This document shows positions 22,296 to 32,400 of a DNA stretch of 64,000 nt, piece after piece. Every line of letters begins with the position of its first letter. Positions within the stretch are counted from its first letter, which is position 1. Made by a program: the position numbers and the translations under genes. Below the pieces are notes generated by a model. The model was not told the origin of the DNA and ran no database searches. It saw only the letters and a program-made list of their open reading frames with translations. The stretch lies in the NCBI GenBank assembly GCA_021399435.1, contig JAJTUP010000021.1, positions 186,001 to 250,000 on the forward strand. The letters run 5' to 3'. This DNA is from Diaporthe sp. PMI_573 (lineage: Eukaryota; Ascomycota; Sordariomycetes; Diaporthales; Diaporthaceae).

Positions 22296-23419
22296 TCATT
22301 TTTCATACGTCTGATATGAAAAACGACCTGTCGGCGACAGCGGGCTGGGGCTTCCTTCCAACTCGTGCCTGTCCTCAATCCCTGCTGGCAGCTCTTGTGG
22401 TTCTTGTTGCTGGTCTTGCGCCTTTTTGGGCGGCTGGTGGAACTCTTGATGCTGATAGGGGATCTTCTCCGACTGGACCTGGTAGGCGGGCTGTTTCTGA
22501 GGTGCCGGTGCGGTTGGCAACGGCGATATGTGGTAGTCCGAATTGCTGGGCGAGGTCATGGGCGCCTTGGCCGGCAACTCGTGGCTATGATACTGCGTCG
22601 CCAGTTCCTGTGTCGTGCCCGCGATGCGGGCCGGCCACCTGAACTCGGGCCTCGAACTTCCCACACCCGCCGCCTGGGACGTCGACTCCAACTGCTGGCG
22701 TTTCTCTGATCTCAGCTGCTCGTGTTGCCGGCGGCGGCGGCACCAAACGAGACATGCTATCAGTGAGATGGCTATTATGCCACAGGGCACTGAAATCCCC
22801 ACTGCGATGGCCACAACCTTCGAACGACTCATCGGCGAGCTCGGGGTCGGCGTCGAGGTCGGGGTTGAAGAAGCGGAGCCCGAACCCACCGGCGTCGCCG
22901 ATGCCGCAGTTGTCGACGCCGTCGATGCTGGCGACGCAGACGCTGTTCCGCTCGCCGTGGAAGCTAGAATCCTACGGTCAGTATGAACGAATGTTACAAT
23001 CATTCGCCCTGGTGGCTTGTCCAGATTCACGTACCGGCCGTCGTCGTCCTTGTCGCCAGGTCACCCGGAACCCCGATGGCGCAGTACGCATCGAAGACAT
23101 CAATTGCACTTGAAGCCTGATCCGAGATGATCGATGAGTCGCATCGATTTGAAACGGCCTGCGTGATCATATCGCTCATTAGTGAGCTTGAATCCGTGCA
23201 AAAGCATGTGTAGCTCGTCACCGCGCCCTTGTCCCCGCATCCACTGTACTGCGCTCGTACGATCGTCGAGAGGACCTCCTCGGCACATGTCGACAGCTCG
23301 TCGTACCCGGAGACGGTGTCGATAAAGATCGAGGTGACCTTGGCTGATGCAGGCGAGTCTTCGGCCCGGGCCACCAGCGGCGCGGCCACGAGCAGAAGAA
23401 GGCGCAAGATCAACAACAT
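22296..23419 (-). CDS. Single-pass cell-surface protein with Cys-rich ectodomain
   Basis: Exons 23419-23035 and 22963-22296 encode 350 residues. The 71-bp intron (GTACGT, ACTGAC branch, GATTCTAG) keeps the frame, joining TRTTTA to ASTASGT. Order of parts: a signal peptide (MLLILRLLLLVAAPLVARA); a compact ectodomain of about 95 residues with six or so cysteines (STCAEEV, YSGCGD, YTCFCTD, SNRCDSS, FDAYCAIG) that resembles CFEM-like or eight-Cys fungal modules without matching one exactly; a Ser/Thr/Ala-rich stalk; a transmembrane helix (VVAIAVGISVPCGIIAISLIACLVW); and a Gln/Pro-rich cytoplasmic tail. This is the layout of WSC/CFEM-like wall sensors or membrane-bound CFEM proteins. The function is not known. 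The start was chosen at the signal peptide; earlier in-frame Mets would spoil it. Confidence 0.8.
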
Positions 23420-24775
23420 GGTCGAAGGACAACGCAGCAAACGGTGCTGCCGACGAAGATGGTCGAGGGGGAGAATGCCCCGAGTGTCTGGCCCTCGGGC
23501 AATGAGACCTCGTAGAAGGATCAAAAAGCTCACGAGTCCCCACAGTGCTCCGTTTTATTGCTCAGAGCTGGACGTTCCCCCTGGCTTGCGCCTCCTCGAG
23601 GCATTGGGGGCGGGGGCTCTGTTGTCTGGATAGCATGCAGGTCGATCGGCAGGACCTGAGCAGCAAAAAGTCTGGAGGAGACGAGCCCCTTCTTCACCTG
23701 CAGTCAGTTAGTGTGGTTCCTGGGTACGGGCGCCGCCAGGATTCTTTTGATTGCGTCGCATCGTGGGCCCACAGGGCAATAGCTCCTCTCCTGGCCTGCG
23801 CAGCTCCCTTTGCGGATAAGTGCCTCGCCGTTCCTGGCGCTGGGCCGTGAATCCTTGCCCGGTCCAAATCAGAAGTTAAAATCGGCACTTCTGCGGCCAT
23901 GGGGCACAGGCGACTCAGCGAGGGCGCGCCAGCCCAATCAGCTCCCGGCGCTGGATCTTGCGATTCCCTCGCAGCAAATTGCATCGACGGAGGGAATCCT
24001 AAAATTGGCATTGGGAAAAATTGATCAGGTCGTAAAGGCGGCAAAAAAAAGGGGAGGGGGGCGCAGGAAGCTGTGCCAGTGGACGACATACCCGCAGGAC
24101 GCTCTCATCTTGAGACCAACCGCAGCTCATCCTGATCCTGTTGGTTGGCTGGTTGCCGAAGGCCCAATAGGGTGTTGTATGCATTGTGATGTTGGCTCGC
24201 AGCTTGACATCGCAGGATCTTGGGTTGCATATTATATGTCGCACGGCTTCCGAACCCTTCCGTGGCTGTGCCTGTTCGGTCTACTGTAGCAGGGTCGGTC
24301 CTGCGTGAACGGCTCGGAAGCAGGGGCCTTGATCACAACGATTCGCCATGGCATGTTCCTTCAAATTGGAGAAGATCCCTTCAATATTGTGAACAGACAG
24401 ATTCTTCGCAACTTGCACTTGGGCCTGTTCCATGCGTTTCGTGGTATTGTAGCCACTAGAATAAAATTTCTACACGCCATGTGTCTAATGAATTGTAAAT
24501 ACCTGTACATGCTTGAACGTTCATGTCTAATGATGCCTGCCAACGCCGGTTCAAATCGAAGGATGTCTGCCCAAATCCCACCACCAACTCCTGAGCCTCA
24601 TCCTCGGCAATGACCATTGCCGTCTTTGCTCTTGTCTAATTTATGCCGCTCTTCAAGAACTAGCCCGGTGGTGTGCGTGATCGTTCCCTGGAGAAATGTC
24701 GCCCTGACAATCGAATGACCAGCCTCTCGCTCCTGCAAATGCACAGATGTGAAAACATCGGGACGCTTGACTCCA
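23420..24775. other. Non-coding region
   Basis: 1.36 kb without a supportable gene. It holds the promoter of the surface-protein gene and the 3' flank of the acyltransferase. Confidence 0.5.
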
Positions 24776-26689
24776 TCACGAACGGATCAATTTAGCTTCC
24801 ACTCTTCTCCCTACCGTGACGCTCCAATCATCAATCACCTGCCAATATGACACCAGCTTCAGGGTCGCGCTCAACAGCATGAACCATCCCATCACGAACC
24901 CAACCGGCCTCCCAAACAGCTCGAACAACCGCGGCATGATCCAGAACCCGAGGCTGTGGAGGACCGGCCCGTGGACCAGGTAGAAGGAGAAGCTGACCTT
25001 CCCCAAGTACTGCGCCACCGAGCCCTCAAGCAGGCCGCGCAGGGTAGGGCTGCGGAGCACGCAGGGGATAAGCAACAGGGCGCCCAGGGCCTGGTAGTAC
25101 ATCCACCTCGATATCGGAGGATAGTAGCGCGGCGCCAGCATGGACAGCACCTTGAAGCCGGGAGTGTGCTCCGCGGCGGCGTCCGGGTACGAGAGGAACC
25201 ACAGCGCAGCGAGGATGAGGAGCCAGCGAACGGCCCTCGCCTTGAGCGGCGACATCTGCCTGGCCCTGACGCCCCCCTTGCCGCCGCCCAGGGCGTGCAG
25301 GAGTGCCCGGTCCTCCGGCCCTACCTCGCTGGGGTCGGAGGTGCGAAGCACGTCGACCTCGGAGAGCACCATGCCGCCCACGAACGTGCCGATGTCCCAG
25401 CGGCCCAGGGTCAGGGCGTAGAGGGATAAGCCCGCCGCCGTACCCAACCTCCACTTTGCTTTGAGTGCCGCCGTACCCAACAGGAGGGTATAGAGCACCA
25501 TTGAGCCGCGGAGTTCCATTGGTATGGTGTACGTGTGCGGGTCGTATCGCGGGTGGTAGTGGTTAAAGTTGAAGGGGTTCGCCCATTCCGAATACACCAC
25601 AGTAAAGTTGGCGAGGGCCTTGAAGACGTGAGGGTGGATGATCGGATGCTCCTCCCACATGCCACCAAGCTGCATCCATGTGAAGTTCTGCGTGGTGTTG
25701 GTAGTGTTCAGGCCGTAATCAAAGCTGGAATTGAGGTAAGGCACCTCGGACTGAGGGCCGTCGGCATGGTATCCCAAGTAGCTGTACAGCCCACGCAGGG
25801 TGCCCTTGTCCCTCCAGCTGCTTTCCTCGGTCTCGTTGAAATTTTCAGTCTCGTTGAAGTGCAGGGTGTCGTTGAGCCCCAGCGTGCCGTTCAACATCCA
25901 CTTGGGCTTCTTCACCTTGATCTGATTCTCCGGGTTGTAAATGGCGGCAGCGCCGTACAATGTCGACGTAGAGTTGAGACACAGCGTGTCATTCCAGTGA
26001 ATTGTATCGTTCAGGTAGGATGAGCTCTGTAAGCCCAAGGCGCCAGCTACTCCCTCAGTGCCCATGACCGCGATTGTGTCGTTCGTCATGCACGTCTCGT
26101 TGAAGAAACCCTGCGTCACGGTGCCGTTGATCCAGATCGAGTCGCCCCCCTTGTAGATGGCATCCTCAGATTTGAAGGCGCCCAACTGCACCAGCAAGGC
26201 TACAATGAACATGCTAATGGACGGCGGGATGTAGAGGCGAAATATGCGCCGGAACACTGCAGACCCGAGCCTCTTGCGCACGTCGTCCAGCCGTCCCTGG
26301 TACATGGACCTCAACATGTGCCTGCAAAGGACGTAGCCTGATATGGCAAAAAAGATAGCCACCATGGGTCGCCCTCTATGCAGGAGACACACGATGGGCA
26401 GCGACGCCCACTCCGTGAAAGGCTCCGGGGAGTACGGCGGCCTTGCACCGTAGCCCAGCATGATCAGTGGCGTCCATGGCCACAGGAAGTGGTAGTTGAA
26501 GACGAGGAAGCACGCGACGCCACGGAGCCCGTCGAGGCACTTGATCTTGTCCCTCTGCTTGCCCGGGTCCAGTGGTTTCGCCTCGCCATCCTTGTGCTCG
26601 CTGGAGTCCCCGGCCCCGTTGCGTGTCTGGGGCAGCAGCTGCTCCCCTCGCTGCTGCGGGGCAGAACCGCCCCAGAGGTTGCTCAACAT
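24776..26689 (-). CDS. Acyltransferase-3 family multi-pass membrane protein
   Basis: Single exon, 637 residues, starting at 26689 (MLSNLWGGSA). An open frame extends further upstream to 27079, but that part is low in coding character and would bury the cytosolic N-terminus, so it is not used. The family signature KCLDGLRGVACFLVFNYHF lies near residue 48, then RGRPMVAIFFAISGYVLCRHML, and repeated hydrophobic spans end in YLGKVSFSFYLVHGPVLHSLGF. Family members transfer acyl groups across or at membranes onto sugars or lipids. Between the second and third spans sits a loop of about 240 residues carrying roughly fifteen N-x-S/T sequons, several as repeated NDT/NET words. No partner gene is adjacent, so the acceptor is unknown. 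Confidence 0.87.
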   Translation of the reverse strand: MLSNLWGGSAPQQRGEQLLPQTRNGAGDSSEHKDGEAKPLDPGKQRDKIKCLDGLRGVACFLVFNYHFLWPWTPLIMLGYGARPPYSPEPFTEWASLPIVCLLHRGRPMVAIFFAISGYVLCRHMLRSMYQGRLDDVRKRLGSAVFRRIFRLYIPPSISMFIVALLVQLGAFKSEDAIYKGGDSIWINGTVTQGFFNETCMTNDTIAVMGTEGVAGALGLQSSSYLNDTIHWNDTLCLNSTSTLYGAAAIYNPENQIKVKKPKWMLNGTLGLNDTLHFNETENFNETEESSWRDKGTLRGLYSYLGYHADGPQSEVPYLNSSFDYGLNTTNTTQNFTWMQLGGMWEEHPIIHPHVFKALANFTVVYSEWANPFNFNHYHPRYDPHTYTIPMELRGSMVLYTLLLGTAALKAKWRLGTAAGLSLYALTLGRWDIGTFVGGMVLSEVDVLRTSDPSEVGPEDRALLHALGGGKGGVRARQMSPLKARAVRWLLILAALWFLSYPDAAAEHTPGFKVLSMLAPRYYPPISRWMYYQALGALLLIPCVLRSPTLRGLLEGSVAQYLGKVSFSFYLVHGPVLHSLGFWIMPRLFELFGRPVGFVMGWFMLLSATLKLVSYWQVIDDWSVTVGRRVEAKLIRS

Positions 26690-27677
26690 TGTTGTATGAG
26701 GTCTCCTGTTGGGCGCAGGTGGCAGGTGGCAGGTGGCAGGCGGCTCGGCTGTGGAAAGATATCTTTCACATCGCACAACGACGGATAATGCTGAGAGGCC
26801 AGAGGGCAGTCCGACAATACGACGCCACAACATATGCCCGAGCTTATTAAGGTTAATTGATCTTTTGCGCTGTGCTGGCCTAATTCCCCTGAAACGGATC
26901 GCCCAGAACCCACTTATCATCTCAGGGGAACGGCCTGTAACACCGGAGGGCTGACCTCTCGGCGTCAGAACAGGCTCAAGAACCCCTAACCCCGGGACCC
27001 CGAACACCCGCCAAATTTCAGATGGGCGACAAATGGTTTTTCGACTATTTAGGCTGGCTTTTGAGGGTGTTGTCAACATACTCCGGGGCGCGAGTCACTA
27101 CTGCCTGGGTCTCATCCATGGATGCTGATCGCCATACAGGAGTTACGGTCGATGATAATCATCTACACCAGTTGATCCTCTCTTCATCACAAACAAGGTT
27201 GATCACGGTTTTGAAGTGCACTGGACAGCATTCGACTTTCTGAGATTGAGAGACCTCAAAATTGAGGAATATATTTAATTGTCCGATGGGGTATCGACAA
27301 GATCGACCCCCCCCCCCCCGACACAATATTGGCTACAGAACAAACATATCAGATTGTCCTCCACCCTCAACACCCATTGGCCGAATCTTCCGGCACCCCA
27401 TAATAATAGACGCAAAGCCAAACTTGCAGATGAGAATTATGTATGCGATTTTCTGGTCTACAGACTCAGCAAATTCGAAGCCCAATCAATCCGAAGGCTA
27501 GGGAAAATGTGTTCAGGCTCTATTTCTCTAGGAGACAGTGTAAGCTCGGCTTTACATGCCATCCCAGGTTGGATTGAGTAAAACATTTCAGGACATCACA
27601 TACATTATGACGATAATGCATCTACATTCTTCGAACACCCTAAAACGATAGTGTGGAACTTTGTGACTTACTTTATA

Positions 27678-27750
27678 CAGGAGGTACCATCCTGTAGGAG
27701 GTTACCCTATAGGTTATTCTATAGGTGTTTGATTAATGGGAAGTTATCCA
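27678..27750. repeat. Dispersed TAGGAT/CCTCCTGTAGG repeat, copy 2
   Basis: Contains catcctgtaggaggtta, ccctataggttattctatagg and gaagttatcc. These are reverse-complement relatives of words at 4351-4440, such as acctcctacaggatg and ggataacttc. Confidence 0.55.
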
Positions 27751-28081
27751 AAGAGAGGTAGTCTTTTAAAGACTCATTGCATCAAAGGAAACAGATGGGG
27801 ATCCAGGAGATTGGGAGGTAGGAGGTTAGGCAGTGAGTACTGCGCAGGTGGTTTACTAGGTAAGCAGATGTTGTGGACGCATAGCGGACACCCGAGCAAA
27901 GCTCATTCCTACTTAGATGGATGCTGGAATCTTCAACTTTGCCCCTGTCCGTTACGCTTGCTTACTCCTCTGCTTTTGCGGACTTGACTAGGTAGTCAGG
28001 TTAAAGACATGGTTTTTGTTGTTTTCGGCAGAGATCTTAGCCGCTGAATAGAGCTGACACGCCGCCTACTTTAAATGCCTC

Positions 28082-28097
28082 GGGAACCGGATTATCC
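28082..28097 (+). promoter_or_regulatory. Weak QA-1F-like half site
   Basis: GGGAACCGGATTATCC shares the outer GGR and TTATCC of the Neurospora QA-1F consensus GGRTAARYRYTTATCC (11 of 16 positions). It lies about 128 bp before the start of the shikimate dehydrogenase-like gene. Weak on its own. Confidence 0.3.
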
Positions 28098-28224
28098 GTG
28101 CCGGTGTTGTGAAGCGAAAGTAAATAGTCATGGAACAGAAATATTAATATTCGAGAGCAGATCCTGTAGTCCAATCTGGCCGATTGTAATTGGCGACAAA
28201 CCCTCTCAAATTCAACAAGAAACC

Positions 28225-29127
28225 ATGGCAGTGCTAGGTAGTCCTCCAGGTGGACAAGACAGGTCGCCAACAAGCACCAGGAAGTTTTACATCTTTGGCT
28301 ACAATATCTCTCACTCGCTCTCTCCGACAATTCACAATGCGGGCTTTCAACACACGGGCTTCGCCGGGCACTACGCGATCCATGAGACCCCGGAGGTGGA
28401 CTCGAGCGTGGCGGCCCTCCTTGCAGCCCCTGACTTTGGCGGCGCATCGGTGACCTTTCCGCACAAGCTGCAGGTTGCGGGCCTGCTCGACTCTGTGTCC
28501 ACGGCTGCTCAAAAGATAGGCGCCATCAACACCATTAGCAAAAAGGATGGAAAGCTGTTGGGGGACAATACCGACTGGTCCGGCATCAAGGCATGCATTG
28601 AAAGTGCCAGAATATCTGGGCTTTCGGACGCCCCTGGGATTGTACTTGGTGCTGGGGGTGCGGCGAGGGCGGCGTGTTACGCACTGGTCCAGCTGGGCAT
28701 TCCCAAGATTGTTGTGATCAATCGGACAAGGGCCAACGCCGAAGCGATGATCTCGAGATTTCCAGAGGCCAGCTTCGACATCTACGAGACCCTCGACAGG
28801 GCCGCGGAGGCGATGAAAGCAGCACCATCTAGGGTCGTAATAGGATGCATCCCTGCAGACGACCTCACCGAGGACAAGATCCCTGCAACATTGTTTGGAG
28901 ACGCAAAACCCAGAGTTCTAGTTGAGATGGCTTATAAACCTCTAGTCACGGCCATGGAAAAGGCAGCTGCGAAACATTCGGGCTGGCAGATCTTCAAGGG
29001 CGTTGACGTTTTGAGGGAACAGGGCTATTCGCAATTCTCGATTTGGACCGGGAAAGAAGCCCCCAAGGAAGCCATTTCAAAAGCCATTGACGAAGAGTTA
29101 AAGAAAAGGGCTCTCATCAAGGAATAA
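28225..29127 (+). CDS. Shikimate 5-dehydrogenase-like enzyme
   Basis: Single exon, 300 residues. The start at 28225 sits in a good context (aaccATGG); the frame is open upstream but not protein-like. Shikimate dehydrogenase features: YNISHSLSPTIHN substrate loop near 25-37, GGASVTFPHKLQ with the catalytic Lys, INTI, LLGDNTDWSGIKAC with the catalytic Asp, LGAGGAARA glycine-rich nucleotide loop, and NRTRANAE after the second beta strand, a pattern that favours NADP. The C-terminal VDVLREQGYSQFSIWTGKEAP is typical of the AROM-like fungal branch. It likely interconverts 3-dehydroshikimate and shikimate, or quinate and 3-dehydroquinate. It is the outermost gene of the quinate cluster, convergent with the repressor-like gene, 241 bp apart. 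Confidence 0.9.
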   Translation: MAVLGSPPGGQDRSPTSTRKFYIFGYNISHSLSPTIHNAGFQHTGFAGHYAIHETPEVDSSVAALLAAPDFGGASVTFPHKLQVAGLLDSVSTAAQKIGAINTISKKDGKLLGDNTDWSGIKACIESARISGLSDAPGIVLGAGGAARAACYALVQLGIPKIVVINRTRANAEAMISRFPEASFDIYETLDRAAEAMKAAPSRVVIGCIPADDLTEDKIPATLFGDAKPRVLVEMAYKPLVTAMEKAAAKHSGWQIFKGVDVLREQGYSQFSIWTGKEAPKEAISKAIDEELKKRALIKE

Positions 29128-29368
29128 CAAGGAAGATGATTTTCAGCACAACCCAGGAGAATTTGCCGCGTATTGAACGGATCGTATCAATGTTGAGCAT
29201 TGTATAGGGGATATCATTTAGCTATTCTAGAACATCCATAGAGATACAGCCAAAATGTAACCCCGGCTGAAAGCCATTGAATCGAATTATATGCCATTAT
29301 TTACCAACAACCGTATCATAAATTCTCGGCGTCGACTCTTGGCGACTGATGATCGCGACCAACGAGAG

Positions 29369-31840
29369 TCACGATGTTCGGCCGCGCCTCAGATGCATCC
29401 TTTTGAACTCCCGCAACATGTCAGTGCGCATTAGTTTCTGTGGTGCCTTGCGACCAGTAAAAAGCTCAAACTGCGAAATGCCCTGTTCAGGAAGCACATG
29501 CAGGCCGTGAACCCTGATCCACTCAGGCCTTCCTAGTTCCCGCACTTGCTTCAACAGAGGAGTCTCGAGGCGGTCATAGGCTAGCTGCAAGGACGTCAGA
29601 AATCATGCTATTAAGAATAAATACGTATGAATGTAGAAAAGACTCGGGCTTGCCTCGATGACTACTCCCCCGGTTTTGCTTGATAACCAAAACGAAGAAA
29701 TCTCGATTTGTGGAGAGGGTATGCATGATACTATTATGGTAGGTAAGCTGGCAGAGGCTTCCCAGTCATCTCCTAGGGTTTCAATCACCCTGACGTTCGC
29801 CGGGCCGAAATATTCGTCTTCTCTTCGACCCTGCAGCGCATGCGTAGCTACCAGGTCAGGGCTCGGGACAGAGTATCGCTTTCCATTGTACCTGGCAGCG
29901 AGAGACTTGGCATGTGTCAGAGTGCGACTCCATATCCATATATTTTGCACTCCAAGTCGTATCAGGCCGTACACAGTTGCATGGGCCATGCCGCCAGCGC
30001 CTAGTACCAGGCCACATGTTCGAGGCTTGACGGCATTGACGGGAGACAGGTTCCGGCGGACCATGGTGTGGACGCCAATCCAATCTGTGTTCTCGCCGTA
30101 AAGAGCCAACACTGGCCCTCTCGACGTCCGATCCAACAGGGCCTTATCGCCCACACTCCGCAAAGGTATGACTGTGTTTACAGCTCCGATCGCCTGCGCA
30201 TCGGGGCTTAGGATATCGATCAAGGGTATGATCTCTTGTTTGAACGGAGATGTAATACTTGCGCCACCGAAATTCGCACTCTTTACAAAGAGAGCCAGAT
30301 TCTGGAGGGATGACGAGTCGAAAGCCTGGTATGTATGAGGCATTGCGGAATATCGAAAAGCGGCACTTTGCATTGCCGGAGAGAGACTGGAATAGACCCC
30401 TTGACCAAATATCCCAAATCGCAAAGGCTCTAACGTGAAGGAGGAGTATAGGGCGTTTTGCGCTTCCTGGACAGTAAGAATCCCCTCATCTAGCTGTTGC
30501 GAGGATATAGACGTTGCGCGTAGAGTGCTGACGACTGGCGAAAGTATTGGATTCAGAACTCGCGACTGGCGACCAAGACGGCCAGTATTGTATGCGATGA
30601 CAGGAATTTGGCTTCCCATGGACTCTCTCACGGTCTTGAGAAATTGTTGCGCCTCGAGATTGTCAGCCTCAGAAAGGGCTGGCTGGCTGATGCGCACAAG
30701 ATCGCACCCAAGATCTTGGGCTTGAACGACGAGCGACATGCGGTGCTCGCCCCTCCACCCACCGGTATTAGGATTGTCATCAAAGTAATTTCCGATGATT
30801 TTGGTGTGTCCCTTGGCTGAAACAATGTCATCGAGGAGCGCATCGCCGAGGCCAAGGTTCACTGTCAAGTATTCAGGAAGGAGTCGCAAGGCGAAATGCG
30901 CGGCCTGCCGGTACTGCCCCGCTGAATTATCAGAGCCCGATATGCCACATAATTCCTGGGGGAAGCCCGATGGATGGAGGATATGAAAGATTAAAGGCAG
31001 TCTAGAGGCATTCCGAATCATCCAGAAACATCTGGTGATGTAGCTAGCCGCAGAGTGATCAAAAGACAAAGATGGCCCAACAAAGGTCGAGATGTCTACC
31101 CTGAACTCGATTGCGTCAACGAGGCAATCCCCTTGACGCAGAATTGAGGCCATCTGAGGTGCCTGCTCCAACGGCAACTGGAGAGCGTATGTGTACAGCT
31201 TTCGTTCGAGGGCTGCTAAAGCGGTAGGCGTGCGAGCTTGGGCCGTCTGAGCCGCTGCGCGGCCTTGAATGCCGTAAGCCAGGTGCAGAAAGTCTTTCTG
31301 GACTTCCTTCAAGGCTAGTGTCGGGTTTTGTACGGCAAGACTTGGTTCACGCGTACCTTGACGCTGGTCCGGCTGAGGGCTGTTAAGATTGAAGAACTCG
31401 AAGTTGGATAGAGATCGAAACGTTGGGTTGCCGGCCTCTGATATGCCAGAGACAGTCGTGGCAGAGCATTTCAAATGGTGGGAGATGCCCTCCGGGTCCC
31501 TGAGAATGTAGATGACGGGGTGGTTCGTCGCAAAGCTGCGAAGAAGGGCCTGGCCTGATTCATCAACACAGATTGGGCCGCAAATTATGACGGATCGTGA
31601 CGGATTTTGAGCTAGGACGTCTTCCAACAGGTTGAGCTCTTGCGCACGGCAATCGCTGTGGCCGTACTTGGATGCGTATGCACGTCTCGAAAGGCCGACT
31701 GTCTCTTGGAAGATGGTGTCGGTGTCGATGAGACGGAAGCTTAGTGAGCTGGCTGCCAATAGCCCCAACGTCGTTCGCCCCGTCCCTCTGAGAGAAATAA
31801 GGACAAGTGAGGCGTCGGGCGCGAATATGCGTCCTGACAT
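29369..31840 (-). CDS. QUTR/QA-1S-type quinate pathway repressor (AROM-derived three-domain protein)
   Basis: Exons 31840-29654 and 29584-29369 give 800 residues. The 69-bp intron uses a GC donor (GAG|gcaagc) and a TTGCAG acceptor and joins GGVVIE to LAYDRLETPLLKQV. Domains in order: shikimate-kinase-like (1-190), type I 3-dehydroquinase-like (about 210-450), and shikimate-dehydrogenase-like (about 475-800). These are the last three domains of AROM, the known makeup of the QUTR/QA-1S repressor. Catalytic residues are lost: Walker A is GTGRTT (Lys to Arg22), the dehydroquinase His is Phe353 (NYFD), and its Schiff-base Lys appears to be Arg383 (LVRIS). The dehydrogenase part keeps SPFK and ENTDW. 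It therefore most likely senses metabolites and restrains the activator rather than catalysing. It is divergent from the activator gene, sharing 560 bp. Confidence 0.9.
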
Positions 31841-32400
31841 GGCCGTTCGCTAGGGTTGCAATCAGGGAATTGTCCAGGACTGCAACTTCACTTGCCATCT
31901 CTATTTGACAGTTATGCCCATTCTCCGGTATTAGACGGAGTCAACGCGCACAATTAGGGTTACTCAAGCCTTATCCAGTCTTATTTGCGTGACGAGCCTC
32001 GACGCCCTCATTGTAGTAGTAGTAGTAGTTGGAATCCGAACCGGACGGAGGGCATCTATCTGTAGCGCGAGGGCGGCGCTGTGACCTCCGGCTACTCCGG
32101 CTAAGACCTTTGCCGGTCGTGCTGCGGCGATGGGGCCATCCCCGTCGATGAATTATGGAGCCCCCCAAGCAGTTGGGGCAAGAGGCTGGGGAAGTATGTT
32201 CTACCATAATGGAATGGGGAATCACAGCAGAATTCGACCCTTCCCTCAATCAAAGTACTTCGTGAGCTTGCAATGCATGGCACTTAGCATTACCACGCCC
32301 TACCACTTGGGAGTTCCGGAAGTCCGAGATTGTGTCTTTAGGGCTGCCTGCCTGCTTGCCTTGCCCGCCCAGGGGATGGACTCAAGACGCCTGTCCCAGG
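31841..32400. promoter_or_regulatory. Shared divergent promoter of repressor-like and activator genes
   Basis: 560 bp between the oppositely oriented starts. A TTATCC half of the QA-1F consensus lies at 31971-31976. A (GTA)n microsatellite occupies about 32013-32030. Confidence 0.5.

Larger units (their letters stand above)
26690..28224. other. Non-coding region with C-run and a dispersed repeat
   Basis: 1.5 kb without a supportable gene. A run of 13 C lies at 27307-27319; a small dispersed repeat lies at about 27678-27750. The last 250 bp is promoter for the shikimate dehydrogenase-like gene. Confidence 0.5.

Noticed and set aside
25535..26023. Long + strand frame opposite the acyltransferase
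   Set aside because: It mirrors the repetitive sequon-coding DNA of the real gene and has no family motif.
26690..27079. N-terminal extension of the acyltransferase frame
   Set aside because: The frame is open by chance; the added 130 residues are unlike the family and the Met at 26689 gives a normal cytosolic N-terminus.
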